Shown here: positions 33,468 to 43,289 of the stretch, piece after piece
Layout of the letters: every line of letters starts with the position of its first letter
Position numbering within the stretch: position 1 is the first letter of the stretch
DNA from: Clostridia bacterium
GTDB taxonomy: Bacteria; Bacillota; Clostridia; Peptostreptococcales; Anaerovoracaceae
Direction of reading: 5' to 3'
NCBI GenBank assembly: GCA_910575405.1
Contig: CAJTER010000016.1
Span: 25,807-89,806 of the forward strand
DNA length: 64,000 bases
Notes under the pieces: model-generated
Told to the model about the DNA's origin: nothing
What the model saw: only the letters and a program-made list of their open reading frames with translations
Database searches by the model: none
Program-made: the position numbers and the translations under genes

Positions 33468-35132
33468 CTATTCCATAACCGCGCCTTTATCGGCTGAGGT
33501 TACGTTTCTCTGGTATCTGGCCAGCCAGCCGGATTTCGCGCCGAAGTCCGGTGCTTTGTAGGCGGCTTTTCTCTTTTCCAGTTCTTCATCCGTCAGCTTT
33601 ACGCCTATTTTGGAGGCCGGGATGTCGATTTCAATGATGTCGCCTTCTTCTATGTAGGCGATATTCCCGCCTGCTGCTGCTTCCGGGGCTACGTGGCCGA
33701 TGGAGGCTCCTCTGCTGGCTCCGCTGAATCTGCCGTCTGTGATGAGGGCTACCGTTTTGTCCAGCTTCATGCCTGCCAGGGCGCTGGTGGGGTTGAGCAT
33801 TTCCCGCATTCCCGGGCCGCCTTTAGGGCCTTCGTAGCGGATGACGACTACATCCCCGTCCTTGATTTTTCCGCCGTAAATGGCTTCGATGGCTTCCTCT
33901 TCGCTGTTAAAGACTCTGGCCGGGCCGGAGTGAGACAGCATTTCGGGGGCAACGGCGCTTCTCTTTACAACGCATCCGTTTTGAGCGATGTTTCCCCAGA
34001 GGATCGCGATTCCGCCTGTTTCGCTGTAGGGCTCTTCTACTGGGCGGATGATGCTGTGATCCTTTACAGCCGCGCCCTCCATATTTTCACCTACGGTTTT
34101 TCCGGTAGCTGTGATCAGGCTCTTGTCAATGAGACCTTTTTTGTCCAGCTCGCTGAATACAGCCATGAGCCCGCCTGCCCGGTTCAGATCGTGCATGTGA
34201 GTTCCTCCTGCCGGCGCCAGATGGCACAGGTTGGGAACTTTGCCGCTGAATTCGTTGAAAATTTCCAGATTCAGCTCAATGCCCGCTTCATTGGCAATAG
34301 CCAGCAGGTGAAGGACGCTGTTGGAGGAACAGCCCAGAGCCATATCGCAGGCCAGAGCATTACGGATGGATTTTTCGTTGATAATATCCCTTGCCGTAAT
34401 ATCCTTTTCTACCAGATTCATGATTGCCATGCCCGCGTGCTTTGCCAGACGGATTCTGCCGCTTTCCACTGCCGGAATGGTTCCGTTCCCCGGAAGGGCG
34501 ATTCCAATGGCCTCGCAGAGACAGTTCATACTGTTTGCCGTGTACATGCCGGAGCAGGATCCGCAGCCTGGGCAGGTATTTTCCTCGAATTCCCGCAGCT
34601 TTTCATCGTCAATGAGATCGGCTTTTCTCGCCCCTACTGCCTCAAACATTTTGGAGAGGCTGGTTTCCTCATCGTTTACAAGACCCGACATCATGGGACC
34701 GCCGGAGCATACGACTGCCGGAATATCCATTCTTACGGCTGCCATTACCATTCCAGGTACGATTTTATCGCAGTTGGGAACCAGAACGGCGCCATCTAAG
34801 GCGTGGCCCATGATCATGGTTTCCACGCTGTCTGCAATCAGCTCCCGACTTGCCAGGCTGTACTTCATGCCAATGTGTCCCATTGCAATTCCATCGCATA
34901 CGCCAATTGCCGGAATTTCAATGGGTGTGCCGCCTGCCATGCGGACGCCTGCTTTTACGGCTTCCGCTACCTTGTCAAGGTGCATGTGGCCGGGTACGAT
35001 CTCGCTTTTGGCAGAAACGACTCCGATGAGCGGACGCTCCAGCTCTTCTTTTGTATATCCCATGGCGTAAAACAGGCTGCGCATAGGCGCTTTTTCCACT
35101 CCCTGCGTTACGCTCGCGCTTCTCAGTGCCAT
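33468..35132 (-). CDS. ilvD: Dihydroxy-acid dehydratase
   Basis: A 554-residue iron-sulfur dehydratase for valine/isoleucine synthesis, converting 2,3-dihydroxy acids to 2-oxo acids. Conserved cysteine motifs are seen: [11 protein letters not shown] (C at about 120), [20 protein letters not shown], and the GCVVKRSAV segment later. The C-terminal [13 protein letters not shown] signature is present. It is last in the ilvB-ilvN-ilvC-ilvD order and starts 10 bases after ilvC, so it belongs to the operon. Confidence 0.96.
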   Translation of the reverse strand: MALRSASVTQGVEKAPMRSLFYAMGYTKEELERPLIGVVSAKSEIVPGHMHLDKVAEAVKAGVRMAGGTPIEIPAIGVCDGIAMGHIGMKYSLASRELIADSVETMIMGHALDGAVLVPNCDKIVPGMVMAAVRMDIPAVVCSGGPMMSGLVNDEETSLSKMFEAVGARKADLIDDEKLREFEENTCPGCGSCSGMYTANSMNCLCEAIGIALPGNGTIPAVESGRIRLAKHAGMAIMNLVEKDITARDIINEKSIRNALACDMALGCSSNSVLHLLAIANEAGIELNLEIFNEFSGKVPNLCHLAPAGGTHMHDLNRAGGLMAVFSELDKKGLIDKSLITATGKTVGENMEGAAVKDHSIIRPVEEPYSETGGIAILWGNIAQNGCVVKRSAVAPEMLSHSGPARVFNSEEEAIEAIYGGKIKDGDVVVIRYEGPKGGPGMREMLNPTSALAGMKLDKTVALITDGRFSGASRGASIGHVAPEAAAGGNIAYIEEGDIIEIDIPASKIGVKLTDEELEKRKAAYKAPDFGAKSGWLARYQRNVTSADKGAVME

Positions 35133-35142
35133 AACCTTCTCC

Positions 35143-36213
<1,071 letters not shown>

Positions 36214-36248
36214 TCAGGCTTTTGCTCCCCTCCGGATCCAAATGCTGT

Positions 36249-36755
36249 CTAGCGTCCCTTTTGCTGAATGCCCCGCTCAATGCCTGTAATACCGGTTCTG
36301 CAGACTTCCGCCACATCGTAGCAGGTCACCATGTCCATAAAGCCGTCCAGCTTTTCCGGCGCCCCCGTAAGCTCCACGATCATGCTGTCCTTTGACAGAT
36401 CGATGATCTTTGCTCTGTAGATTTCGATAATCTCGCGAAGAGCTGAGCGGTCGTTTTTATCGCACTTGATTTTTACCAGCAGTAGCTCCCGGTACAGGCT
36501 GTTTCCTGCGTCCAATGTAAAAATGTCGCGCACAACCTCCAGTTTTTCCGTCTGAGTCAGGATCTGGTGCAGCGCCTGCTCGGTTCCGTTAAAGACAATC
36601 GTGATTCTGGAAATTTCCGCATCATTTGTGGCGGAAACAGTCAGGGAGTCGATGTTAAAGCCTCTCCTTCCGAACAGGCTCACCACTCTGCCCAGGACGC
36701 CTGCCTGGTTGTCTACTAATATACTGATTACTTCTTTTTTTAGTACCTTGTCCAT
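36249..36755 (-). CDS. ilvN: Acetolactate synthase small (regulatory) subunit
   Basis: A 168-residue ACT-domain protein. VISILVDNQAGVLGRVVSLF and RRGFNIDSLTVS are the typical ACT start, and the second half has IDLSKDSMIVELTGAPEKLDGF. It binds valine and controls the catalytic subunit encoded directly upstream. ATG 36755 has AAGGAG 6 bases ahead and follows the ilvB stop by 22 bases. Confidence 0.95.
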   Translation of the reverse strand: MDKVLKKEVISILVDNQAGVLGRVVSLFGRRGFNIDSLTVSATNDAEISRITIVFNGTEQALHQILTQTEKLEVVRDIFTLDAGNSLYRELLLVKIKCDKNDRSALREIIEIYRAKIIDLSKDSMIVELTGAPEKLDGFMDMVTCYDVAEVCRTGITGIERGIQQKGR

Positions 36756-36777
36756 GTTCTTCTCCTTCCTGCCCTGC

Positions 36778-38439
36778 CTATCCAATGATCATGTCTTCCA
36801 CCGTGCCGCCGCCTGGAATCATTGGCAGTACCCTCTCTTCCGCCGCAATGGCGCAGTCGATCCATACCGGCCCCTTTTCCTGCAGGGCTTTTTTGAATAC
36901 ATCTTCAAATTCCGTCGGAGTTGAGGCGGAAAAGCCTTTTGCACCAAAAGCCTCTGCCAGCTTTGGAAAGTCGGTTTTTCTGCCTGGCGTAGTTGCTGAG
37001 TAGCGTCTGCCGTAAAAGCTGGTCTGCCACTGGTAAACCATTCCCAGCACCCGGTTGTTCATAATAATGGTAATAATCGGAAGGTTTTCGCTTACTGCCG
37101 TGCACGCTTCGTTGAGATTCATGTGGAAGGAGCCGTCCCCGGTAAAGTGGATAACTCGCTTTTCCGGACATCCGATCTGGGCGCCGATAGCCGCGCCGTA
37201 GCCAAAGCCCATGGTTCCCAGGCCGCCGCTTGTAATAAAGTCCTTTGTCCGGTCATGCATCAGATACTGGGCTGCCCACATCTGATGCTGGCCTACATCC
37301 GTAACGTAGATGGTCTCCTTGTCCGTCAGATCGCATACCGCGGTTACGATTTCGCTGGGGTGAAGCTCCGCGTCCTGGCATTTTACGTCGCCGGTCTTTT
37401 TCTTCCACTCTGTGGACTGGGCTACCCACTCCGCATGATCCTTCTTTGTGATAAGCGGAAGCAATTTCTGCAGGAAGTCCTTTACATCGCTGATAACGCT
37501 CTTGTCTACCAGTACATTTTTGTTGATTTCGCTTTTATCAATGTCAACTTGTACCTTTTTTGCTTTTCTTGCAAACTTGTTCGGATTGAGCGCTACCCGG
37601 TCGCTGAACCGGCATCCCAGTGCAATTAGAAGGTCCGCCCGGTCTACCGCCCGGTTTGCGGCAATACTTCCGTGCATTCCGATGAGCCCCAGATTCCGCT
37701 TGTTTTCATAGCCTAAAATTCCGGCAGCCATCAGGGTGTAAGTGGCCGGGATATCCGCCTTTTCCAAGAGCTGGTTCAGCTCGTCTCCCGCATCTGATGC
37801 CGCGACACCGCCGCCAAAGTAAATGACAGGGCGTTCTGCCTGATTGATCATTTCCGCGATTTCCGCTACTTCTTCATCCTTTGCCTCGGGCTTTTCTCTG
37901 AGCGGCAGAGGTTTTCCCTTTTTATAGTCTATGGTCGCCGCTGTTACATCTTTTGTAATATCGATGAGTACCGGTCCCTTTCTCCCGCTGTTTGCAATGC
38001 GGAAGGCCTGTCTTATGGCGTTTTCCAGATCCTCAATGCGGTTTACAAAGAAGCTGTGCTTTGTTATAGGCAAGGTCACACCTGTAATGCAGATTTCCTG
38101 AAACGCATCCCGCCCGATGAGGCTGTCCGGTACATTTGCCGTAATCGCAATCATAGGAATGCTGTCCATAAAGGCAGTTGCAATGCCTGTCACCAGGTTG
38201 GTAGCTCCCGGTCCGCTGGTAGCGAATACGACGCCTGTCCTTCCCGTTGCCCGGTAATAGCCGTCTGCTGCGTGAGCCGCACCCTGCTCGTGGGCAGTCA
38301 GGACGTGCTTGATTTTGTCTCTGTACTCATACAGCACATCGTATAGATTCAGGGCTGTTCCGCCCGGATAGCCAAATACGGTATCTACGCCATGCTCTAA
38401 CAAAATTTCCGCTACTAACTGTGATCCTGTTACTTTCAT
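36778..38439 (-). CDS. ilvB: Acetolactate synthase large (catalytic) subunit
   Basis: A 553-residue ThDP enzyme making acetolactate or acetohydroxybutyrate. It begins MKVTGSQLVAEILLEHGVD with FGYPGGTALNLYD; the cofactor Glu is in LTAHEQGAAHAADGYYRATG; the ThDP motif runs from FTGDGSFHMNLNEACTA to IMNNRVLGMVYQWQ. ATG 38439 is preferred over the upstream ATG at 38511 by homologous length and the AAGGA ahead of it. It is the first gene of ilvBNCD; promoter at 38579-38607. Confidence 0.95.
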   Translation of the reverse strand: MKVTGSQLVAEILLEHGVDTVFGYPGGTALNLYDVLYEYRDKIKHVLTAHEQGAAHAADGYYRATGRTGVVFATSGPGATNLVTGIATAFMDSIPMIAITANVPDSLIGRDAFQEICITGVTLPITKHSFFVNRIEDLENAIRQAFRIANSGRKGPVLIDITKDVTAATIDYKKGKPLPLREKPEAKDEEVAEIAEMINQAERPVIYFGGGVAASDAGDELNQLLEKADIPATYTLMAAGILGYENKRNLGLIGMHGSIAANRAVDRADLLIALGCRFSDRVALNPNKFARKAKKVQVDIDKSEINKNVLVDKSVISDVKDFLQKLLPLITKKDHAEWVAQSTEWKKKTGDVKCQDAELHPSEIVTAVCDLTDKETIYVTDVGQHQMWAAQYLMHDRTKDFITSGGLGTMGFGYGAAIGAQIGCPEKRVIHFTGDGSFHMNLNEACTAVSENLPIITIIMNNRVLGMVYQWQTSFYGRRYSATTPGRKTDFPKLAEAFGAKGFSASTPTEFEDVFKKALQEKGPVWIDCAIAAEERVLPMIPGGGTVEDMIIG

Positions 38440-38578
38440 TTCGCATTCATCCTTTTCTTCAATCGTTTTCTCATTTACAGCCGGCTGTCTGCAGATCTGA
38501 CGCCTGACCATGCCGCTGCCCTTTTGCTCCCGGGGATGCAGCTGGCCTTTTTTGCCGATCTGCCCGGCACGTAAATTA

Positions 38579-38607
38579 TATATACACTATTTTTGCCTTG
38601 AGTACAA
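38579..38607 (-). promoter_or_regulatory. Sigma-70 type promoter of the ilv operon
   Basis: Minus strand TTGTAC (38607-38602), 17-base spacer, TATATA (38584-38579), giving a leader of about 130 bases. No T-box or clear attenuator stem was recognised in it. Confidence 0.55.
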
Positions 38608-38705
38608 CCTATTATATCGTTTTTTTTGAGAAAATCAAGTAGTTTTTGTTTATTTTCACAAAGTTTTTTTGATTTTGTTGTTTCTTAACAAAAAAACGTG
38701 TAATA

Positions 38706-39148
38706 ATGATGCTGTTCTCCTGCCGCGTGAGTAACCATGGCCCCATTCTCATGCGAGAGATGGTGGAAAAGCGCAGCTGGCTCAGCGAAGAGGATCTGGT
38801 GGAGGGCTTTGCCCTGGCCCAGAGCCTTCCGGGAATTGTAGCTGTAAACGCGGCCGTCTTTGTCGGTCACCACATAAAGGGCCTTGCCGGCGCTGCGATG
38901 GCTGCGGCAGCATCCATCCTTCCGGCCATCATCGGCAGCTCCGGCTTTTTTCTGGCAGAAGGCAGCCTTTATACCGGTCCCCTTTTGTCCGCGACCTTGC
39001 CTCCCGCATCGATCCGGTGCAGGTCGCCCTTTTCCTTCTGACACTTGGCCTCTATTACAAAACTCCAATGGGCCCGGTATGTTTGACCCTGCTGATGGCT
39101 ATCCTGTCCATCTTCATACAGCAGCTCCTGCCGCTCATCGGATTTTAG
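38706..39148 (+). pseudogene. Chromate transporter (ChrA domain) remnant
   Basis: The plus strand encodes MREMVEKRSWLSEEDLVEGF and SLPGIVAVNAAVFVGHHIKG, a ChrA-type sequence, but the usual N-terminal start with the FGGG region is missing. After about residue 95 the frame is lost; the rest continues in another frame as DPVQVALFLLTLGLYYKTP and MAILSIFIQQLLPLIGF to a stop at 39146-39148. It is a truncated, frameshifted remnant. Confidence 0.75.
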
Positions 39149-39654
39149 CGAGTTGTCCTTTTCTGACCAGCATCGCTATAAGCTTCCCGATACCAGCGCA
39201 CAAACGCCTCTCCTTTTCCGTTCAAACGGTTTGCCGCTTCGCCTAAGGACAGGGCGCCATCCTGCACCAACTCGCCCAGAGCTTCAAATGCCCCTTCTCT
39301 CCTACCTGCCCTTCGTCCATCCGCAAGTCCCCTGGTATATCCGTCCTGCTCCCGGATGGCCTCGCATTCCTCCCTGCTCAGTTCCTGATACAAAAAACTC
39401 ATAATCTCACTGCCATTTCGTTTGAGAAATTCCGCCAGAACCCCTTCCTCAATACACTCCCGCACGCTGGCAGAAATGGCATCTTCTAATTCCATGCCTC
39501 TCTCGCAGCGGACACGGATCTTGTGAATCAGAATGCTGTATTCCTGCAGCAGCCTGCATCTTTGTAGGAGTTTGGCGCCCTTTTCATAGATAAATAATAC
39601 AAAATCAAACTGCTGAGGACCGCAGCTTTTATTGACAATCTTTATTTTGAGAAC
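39145..39654 (-). pseudogene. Rpn-family recombination nuclease/transposase-like C-terminal fragment
   Basis: The minus strand is open from about 39654 to 39145 and reads FDFVLFIYEKGAKLLQRCRL, then LLQEYSILIHKIRVRCERGM and VRECIEEGVLAEFLKRNGSE, the C-terminal part of Rpn/PD-(D/E)XK-transposase-like proteins. The nuclease domain of about 180 residues is missing and the upstream end runs into the hicB stop. A start at ATG 39495 would give 116 residues, but homology continues upstream of it, so I read it as a fragment. Confidence 0.65.
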
Positions 39655-40007
39655 ACCGCATCATTTCGGGAAAGAAGATATACACAGTACTGGTTCATAC
39701 TGACTCCTTCTTTTTGTGAATGTTCTGCCAGAGACCTGTGCAGACTCCGTGGAATTCTTAGTTTAAACTGTCCAGAATAACCCTCCAGACTATCCGGCTC
39801 ATGAATCTGTGCACCTGCTTCTAATGCGGCTTCAATCCAGGCTTTTTTCGCATCCAGTGCGTTTGCCACTGCACCTTCCACTGTCTCACCACAAGTAATG
39901 CAACCAGGCAAATCCGGATAGGAAACTACAAATCCGCCTTCATCCTTATCTTCTACAACTTCCATACGATAGGACATTGCCATATAATCATCCAGCGTCT
40001 TCATCAT
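39642..40007 (-). CDS. hicB: HicB-family antitoxin
   Basis: A 121-residue antitoxin: a partial RNase-H-like N-domain (GGFVVSYPDLPGCITCGETV, the HicB hallmark) and a C-terminal ribbon-helix-helix-like DNA-binding part (LRIPRSLHRSLAEHSQKEGV). It overlaps the toxin gene by 20 bases, the usual HicA-HicB order. It should neutralise HicA and repress the operon. Confidence 0.9.
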   Translation of the reverse strand: MMKTLDDYMAMSYRMEVVEDKDEGGFVVSYPDLPGCITCGETVEGAVANALDAKKAWIEAALEAGAQIHEPDSLEGYSGQFKLRIPRSLHRSLAEHSQKEGVSMNQYCVYLLSRNDAVFSK

Positions 40008-40233
40008 TCTCCGCCTCGCTTTCTACAATCTGCCGTACCATTTCTACATATACTTTCTTGATTGGTATCGTGATCGGCATACAACCCTGCTTTCTGAAAG
40101 TATAATGACTACTTCCACTTCTCGGTGCATTCATTTTGTATCCGCAGCTTTCCAATACCTTCCGCAATTCATCAAACCGGAGGTCTTTCGATAAATTACA
40201 TATACGTGTTATCAGTTTATCCCATTTTGACAT
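39988..40233 (-). CDS. hicA: HicA-family mRNA interferase toxin
   Basis: An 81-residue toxin of the double-stranded-RNA-binding fold. The catalytic His 43 lies in GSSHYTFRK, after the LRKVLESCGYKM helix. AGGAGG is 7 bases before ATG 40233. It is slightly longer at the N-terminus than minimal HicA proteins. Strong promoter at 40253-40281. Confidence 0.88.
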   Translation of the reverse strand: MSKWDKLITRICNLSKDLRFDELRKVLESCGYKMNAPRSGSSHYTFRKQGCMPITIPIKKVYVEMVRQIVESEAENDEDAG

Positions 40234-40252
40234 TTTTAGACCTCCTGCTTAC

Positions 40253-40281
40253 ATTATATGTGGTGTCGTATATGGCGTCAA
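40253..40281 (-). promoter_or_regulatory. Promoter of hicAB
   Basis: Minus strand TTGACG (40281-40276), 17-base spacer, TATAAT (40258-40253), 20 bases before hicA. The rest of 40282-40483 holds a partial repeat copy (about 40352-40425) and no gene. Confidence 0.75.
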
Positions 40282-40483
40282 TTGTCTTATTACATTCAAA
40301 AATCTAATAATAACTGAGCAGCTCCTGATTGGTGGTAATCAGGTACTGCCATTCCTTCTGTGCCTTGTCCTTTTCGTCCCCGAATCTGTGTTTTGTGGGA
40401 AATCACTCAGAAAAGGTACAACTCCTGTAACAATGACTCATATACTTTCATAAAATTGATTTCCCTGGGCTAAAAGCGTCAAC

Positions 40484-40512
40484 TTGTGTTTTGTAATGCC
40501 GTCATATATAAT
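40484..40512 (+). promoter_or_regulatory. Promoter of the RelE-type toxin-antitoxin pair
   Basis: TTGTGT (40484-40489), 17-base spacer, TATAAT (40507-40512). A 21-codon ORF with AGAGG runs from ATG 40533 to TGA 40598 before the toxin; it may be a leader peptide or chance. Confidence 0.65.
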
Positions 40513-40600
40513 GTAATAAAAGAGGATGGGACATGACGATGGTGCTGAATATTTTGTCAGCCTGCAAGATAGATAAAACGACAGGGATGGACGGTTGAGC

Positions 40601-40864
40601 ATGAAAATAGAATATACTAAGAAAGCCGCAAAATATATCAATGCACTGGACAGGCCGACAAAGCAGCGTATAAAAGTAGGAATAGAAGGGCTGACAGATG
40701 AACCACCACGGGGAGATATTAAACGATTGCAGGGTTATGCAGATGATAGGATGCGGCTCAGGATTGGAAAATACAGAATAATATATAAGTATATTGGTAA
40801 TGGATCTATTGTAGAAATACTGTTTATAATCAATATTGATTCCAGGGGAGATATTTATAAATAG
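40601..40864 (+). CDS. RelE/ParE-family toxin
   Basis: An 87-residue toxin: KIEYTKKAAKYINALDRPTK, then IKRLQGYADDRMRLRIGKYRII and a C-terminal EILFIINIDSRGDIYK, the RelE pattern of an mRNA-cleaving fold. The start is ATG 40601; a TTG at 40595 is a possible alternative. The partner gene follows 11 bases later, so the toxin comes first. Confidence 0.82.
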   Translation: MKIEYTKKAAKYINALDRPTKQRIKVGIEGLTDEPPRGDIKRLQGYADDRMRLRIGKYRIIYKYIGNGSIVEILFIINIDSRGDIYK

Positions 40865-40875
40865 GAGGGTTAAAC

Positions 40876-41079
40876 ATGACGGCAGTAACAAAACAGGTAA
40901 TTGATCTAATGGAGCTTTTACCCGAAAGCGATCAGGCATTTGCACTTGAATTCATCAAAAAATTAGTTCTCGCATGGGATCCAGATTTTACAAAATTAAC
41001 GCCAGCCGAAGCAAGCGAAATGAAAGAAGCAGAAGCGGAAACAGAGACCATATCTCACGATGCCATCAATTGGGAGTAG
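40876..41079 (+). CDS. Probable antitoxin partner of the RelE-type toxin
   Basis: A 67-residue acidic protein with AGGAGG 7 bases before ATG 40876. LPESDQAFALEFIKKLVLAW and DPDFTKLTPAEASEMKEAE form a helix-rich unit often found next to RelE toxins. The acidic tail (EAEAETETISHDAINWE) would bind the toxin. A hairpin at 41088-41117 follows. Confidence 0.72.
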   Translation: MTAVTKQVIDLMELLPESDQAFALEFIKKLVLAWDPDFTKLTPAEASEMKEAEAETETISHDAINWE

Positions 41080-41087
41080 TTGTACAA

Positions 41088-41117
41088 AACAGGGGGGCTT
41101 GTTACCGCCTCCCTGTT
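41088..41117 (+). terminator. Hairpin after the RelE-type pair
   Basis: AACAGGGGGGC (41088-41098) pairs with GCCTCCCTGTT (41107-41117); the following T-run is poor, so termination may be partial. Confidence 0.45.
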
Positions 41118-41168
41118 GCTAATGCTTTTCTTAACTGTTCCAGATTGGGTTTAATAGTATTTATTTAA

Positions 41169-41340
41169 TCTGTGCCTTGTCCTTTTCGTCCCCTAAATCT
41201 TAGATTGACATCCGCCTGACGACTGTCTGCGCTTTGAGGAATTTCCGCTTCTATTTATCTATACCTGTGTTTTTGGGGAAATCACTCAGGAAAATGAGAA
41301 TTTTTTAAATATCTTGTTTTAAAAAAGACAGGCAGCTACA
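41169..41340. repeat. Diverged copy of the 40-47 kb intergenic repeat
   Basis: It contains CTATACCTGTGTTTTTGGGG and AAATCACTCAGGAAAA as in the full copies at 42988 and 45212, and also CGACTGTCTGCGCTTTGAGG, which recurs at 41806. The stretch 41118-41496 has no gene. Confidence 0.6.
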
Positions 41341-41496
41341 ACCTCTTATACTATTGCTTTGTCAATCGTTTTGCCAAGAGGAATTCACCGATCGTTTGCC
41401 AATAAACACTTGACCCAAACCAGAATAAAGTCGAAATTTGTGATATGATAGGGACGTTGTCATACCCAATCCGGCAACGGAAAGGGGGTGCGAAAG

Positions 41497-41595
41497 TTGA
41501 CAGAATTCATTATTTCCTTTTTGGCCGCTGTTATGGCTGGTGTAGCCTGCCACTACATCATCAAATGGTTAGATGGCGGAAACGATGACAACTAG
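41497..41595 (+). CDS. 32-residue membrane peptide, candidate type I toxin
   Basis: TTG 41497 follows AAAGGGGG by 8 bases. The peptide starts MTEFIISFLAAVMAGVACHY, then IIKWLDGGNDDN: one membrane helix and a charged tail, the style of TxpA/Fst-type toxins and of a short peptide common in clostridial genomes. A strong terminator follows at 41626-41657, and a consensus promoter on the other strand (41709-41737) points back at it, which fits an antisense antitoxin RNA. Role inferred. Confidence 0.6.
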   Translation: MTEFIISFLAAVMAGVACHYIIKWLDGGNDDN

Positions 41596-41625
41596 CCTCG
41601 GTCTGATTCCACCGTAACGGAATAA

Positions 41626-41657
41626 GAAAACCCTCGGACTGCCATCCGAGGGTTTTC
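41626..41657 (+). terminator. Terminator after the small membrane peptide
   Basis: GAAAACCCTCGGA (41626-41638) pairs with TCCGAGGGTTTTC (41645-41657), 12 to 13 base pairs with a 6-base loop; symmetric, so usable by both strands. Confidence 0.85.
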
Positions 41658-41708
41658 GTTTGGTGTTTCCATTGACAGAAACAACATCATTTCCTTTTGC
41701 CTAGTGGC

Positions 41709-41737
41709 ATTATAGCATATGTACTTTCGTTTTGCAA
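41709..41737 (-). promoter_or_regulatory. Antisense promoter facing the small membrane peptide
   Basis: Minus strand TTGCAA (41737-41732), 17-base spacer, TATAAT (41714-41709). The transcript would start near 41702 and run into the 3' end of the peptide mRNA. Confidence 0.6.
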
Positions 41738-41796
41738 TATACGCGGAACATTTTCGCCGTGGCTATATGTTTCACATATGATAATATCTTATTAAT

Positions 41797-41835
41797 ATCC
41801 GCCTGGCGACTGTCTGCGCTTTGAGGAAATTCCCT
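41797..41835. repeat. Short repeat copy
   Basis: ATCCGCCTGGCGACTGTCTG and CGCTTTGAGGAAATTCCC match the sequence at about 41209-41247 with few changes. Confidence 0.55.
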
Positions 41836-41841
41836 TTTTCC

Positions 41842-42057
41842 TTACTGCCAACGCTCTTCTTGCTGCTGAGCAGAATGCATCAATATATCCTGCCGGTAAG
41901 CAGGATATATTCCATCGGCTAAAACATACGTTCCATGGATGGGCAGTTTTCTTTCAAGCCCGTCTTTGTAAGATGCATTTTTGGCAAGAAGCAGGACGCC
42001 TGAATAAACCACTCCCACACCGATTAATATTACAAGTATTGTGGATATTTTTTTCAA
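41842..42057 (-). CDS. Small single-helix membrane protein
   Basis: A 71-residue protein with an N-terminal membrane helix (ISTILVILIGVGVVYSGVLLL) followed by a soluble tail with a QQQEERWQ end. It overlaps the preceding gene by ATGA (42054-42057), so the two are translationally coupled. The family is not recognised. Confidence 0.6.
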   Translation of the reverse strand: MKKISTILVILIGVGVVYSGVLLLAKNASYKDGLERKLPIHGTYVLADGIYPAYRQDILMHSAQQQEERWQ

Positions 42058-42701
42058 GAGTTTTCCCCTTCCTCTTCTACTTCAACCTCATGGTACTTTT
42101 TGTCGATCACCCCGAATACACTTACACCCAAATCCTTTGACCGTTTTAGTCCGGATACTGGTTTCCCATCCACATAAGCGCGATCCGTTCCTCTTACCTT
42201 TCCGCAGCTGAAATACAGGGGAGCACCTGTGGCGGCTGGCTCCAGCTCTACCTGGATCACCCCGCTCGGGTATTCTTTCATCGGCTCTCCATTTTCGTAA
42301 GGAATCAAATCATAATCTGAGGAAATTTTTTCAAATGAAAATTTGCCACCTTTTGATTTTACCTCAGCTACAAAGAACTGCAAGTAGTCGTACTTTTTGC
42401 CTGAACAATCAATATAGGCCAAATAATAATGCACGTTGTCCATTGAATATTCTGCCGCAATTTTCTCATGGCCGGCATTCCACTGACAATCGGACCGGTC
42501 TGAGCCAACGCCCGACGCCTTCCATTCTTCGAACTCTTTTTGCAGTCCTTCTGTCAATGCCGCTTCCTTCGTTGGATAGATAAAGGGCTGGGCATCTTCA
42601 AACTCCTGTTCGGCTTTCATGCCGGACAGCAGAAGATACGCCATACCCGCACAGGCCAGACATACGAAACAAATGAGGATTCTTTTTCCTGATTTTTTCA
42701 T
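42054..42701 (-). CDS. Membrane-anchored extracytoplasmic protein of unknown function
   Basis: A 215-residue protein with one N-terminal helix (RILICFVCLACAGMAYLLL) and an outside domain with the segment YYLAYIDCSGKKYDYLQFFV. A 64-base piece of this gene (42361-42424) recurs at 45403-45466 with about 3 differences. The acidic tail VEVEEEGENS overlaps the next gene. No family recognised. Confidence 0.65.
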   Translation of the reverse strand: MKKSGKRILICFVCLACAGMAYLLLSGMKAEQEFEDAQPFIYPTKEAALTEGLQKEFEEWKASGVGSDRSDCQWNAGHEKIAAEYSMDNVHYYLAYIDCSGKKYDYLQFFVAEVKSKGGKFSFEKISSDYDLIPYENGEPMKEYPSGVIQVELEPAATGAPLYFSCGKVRGTDRAYVDGKPVSGLKRSKDLGVSVFGVIDKKYHEVEVEEEGENS

Positions 42702-42738
42702 TTTTCACAAACCTCCTTTACTGTACTTCCTTTAATCG

Positions 42739-42975
42739 CTATATTTTTAACAACACACACACTTTAACCCCGTTTATCAAACTTCTCGCTAATGCTGGAA
42801 ATGCCGGCCCTGCCCTCTCACATTGTGTTACTTTCACATTGCCGCCCATTTCATCCTTTATTTCCGATTCCCTGTGAATATCAAGAGATATACATGCGAT
42901 TATGACTGCGGCAATCCATATGACAACCGTAATGCACAGTCCAATTAGAGCTCCTTTTGCTATTTTATGATTCAT
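42739..42975 (-). CDS. Possible small membrane protein, weakly supported
   Basis: A 78-codon ORF with an N-terminal helix (GALIGLCITVVIWIAAVIIA). The ribosome site before ATG 42975 is poor and the C-terminal half looks unstructured, so it may be a damaged gene. A full repeat copy lies directly upstream. Confidence 0.4.
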   Translation of the reverse strand: MNHKIAKGALIGLCITVVIWIAAVIIACISLDIHRESEIKDEMGGNVKVTQCERAGPAFPALARSLINGVKVCVLLKI

Positions 42976-42987
42976 TCTACTACTCTA

Positions 42988-43178
42988 CCATTTGCCTGCC
43001 TCTGTCCAAGCGTTGCCTCCAAGTCTTATGGACTCAAAAAGCAAAACCGTTATGTTCCTGCCTTGATTGAACACACATCGAAATTTCCCTTCTATTTACC
43101 TATACCTGTGGTTTTGGAGAAATCACTCAGGAAAGGAAAAAGTTTTTAGAAAAAATCCTCTTGCTATCAGAAAAAAGA
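42988..43178. repeat. Full copy A of a roughly 185-base intergenic repeat
   Basis: It aligns base for base with 45212-45399 at roughly 90 percent by eye. Shared blocks include TCTGTCCAAGCGTTGCCTCC, GTTCCTGCCTTGATTGAA and CTATACCTGTGGTTTTGG. It fills most of the 42976-43289 gap, which has no gene. Confidence 0.75.
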
Positions 43179-43289
43179 CAGGAAGCAGTAGCCCTTATGC
43201 TGCTCAAAGGCATATAAAAATCCATAGTTCCACCAGATTCCTTTCTTATACACTGTCGTATTGTTCCAAAGGTCATATCAAACTATAAC

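Noticed and set aside
38440..38578. Leader of ilvB considered as a T-box or leader-peptide attenuator
   Set aside because: No T-box sequence or terminator/antiterminator pair was recognised; an in-frame ATG at 38511 has no ribosome site and no run of Leu/Val/Ile codons.
40533..40598. 21-codon ORF before the RelE-type toxin
   Set aside because: It has a fair ribosome site but no recognisable feature; kept only as a note under the promoter.
42967..43178. Plus-strand ORF inside repeat copy A, with a similar one in copy B (CPSVASKS, LIEHTSKFPFYLPIP)
   Set aside because: Differences between copies change amino acids freely and add an indel; there is no ribosome site, so coding is unlikely.
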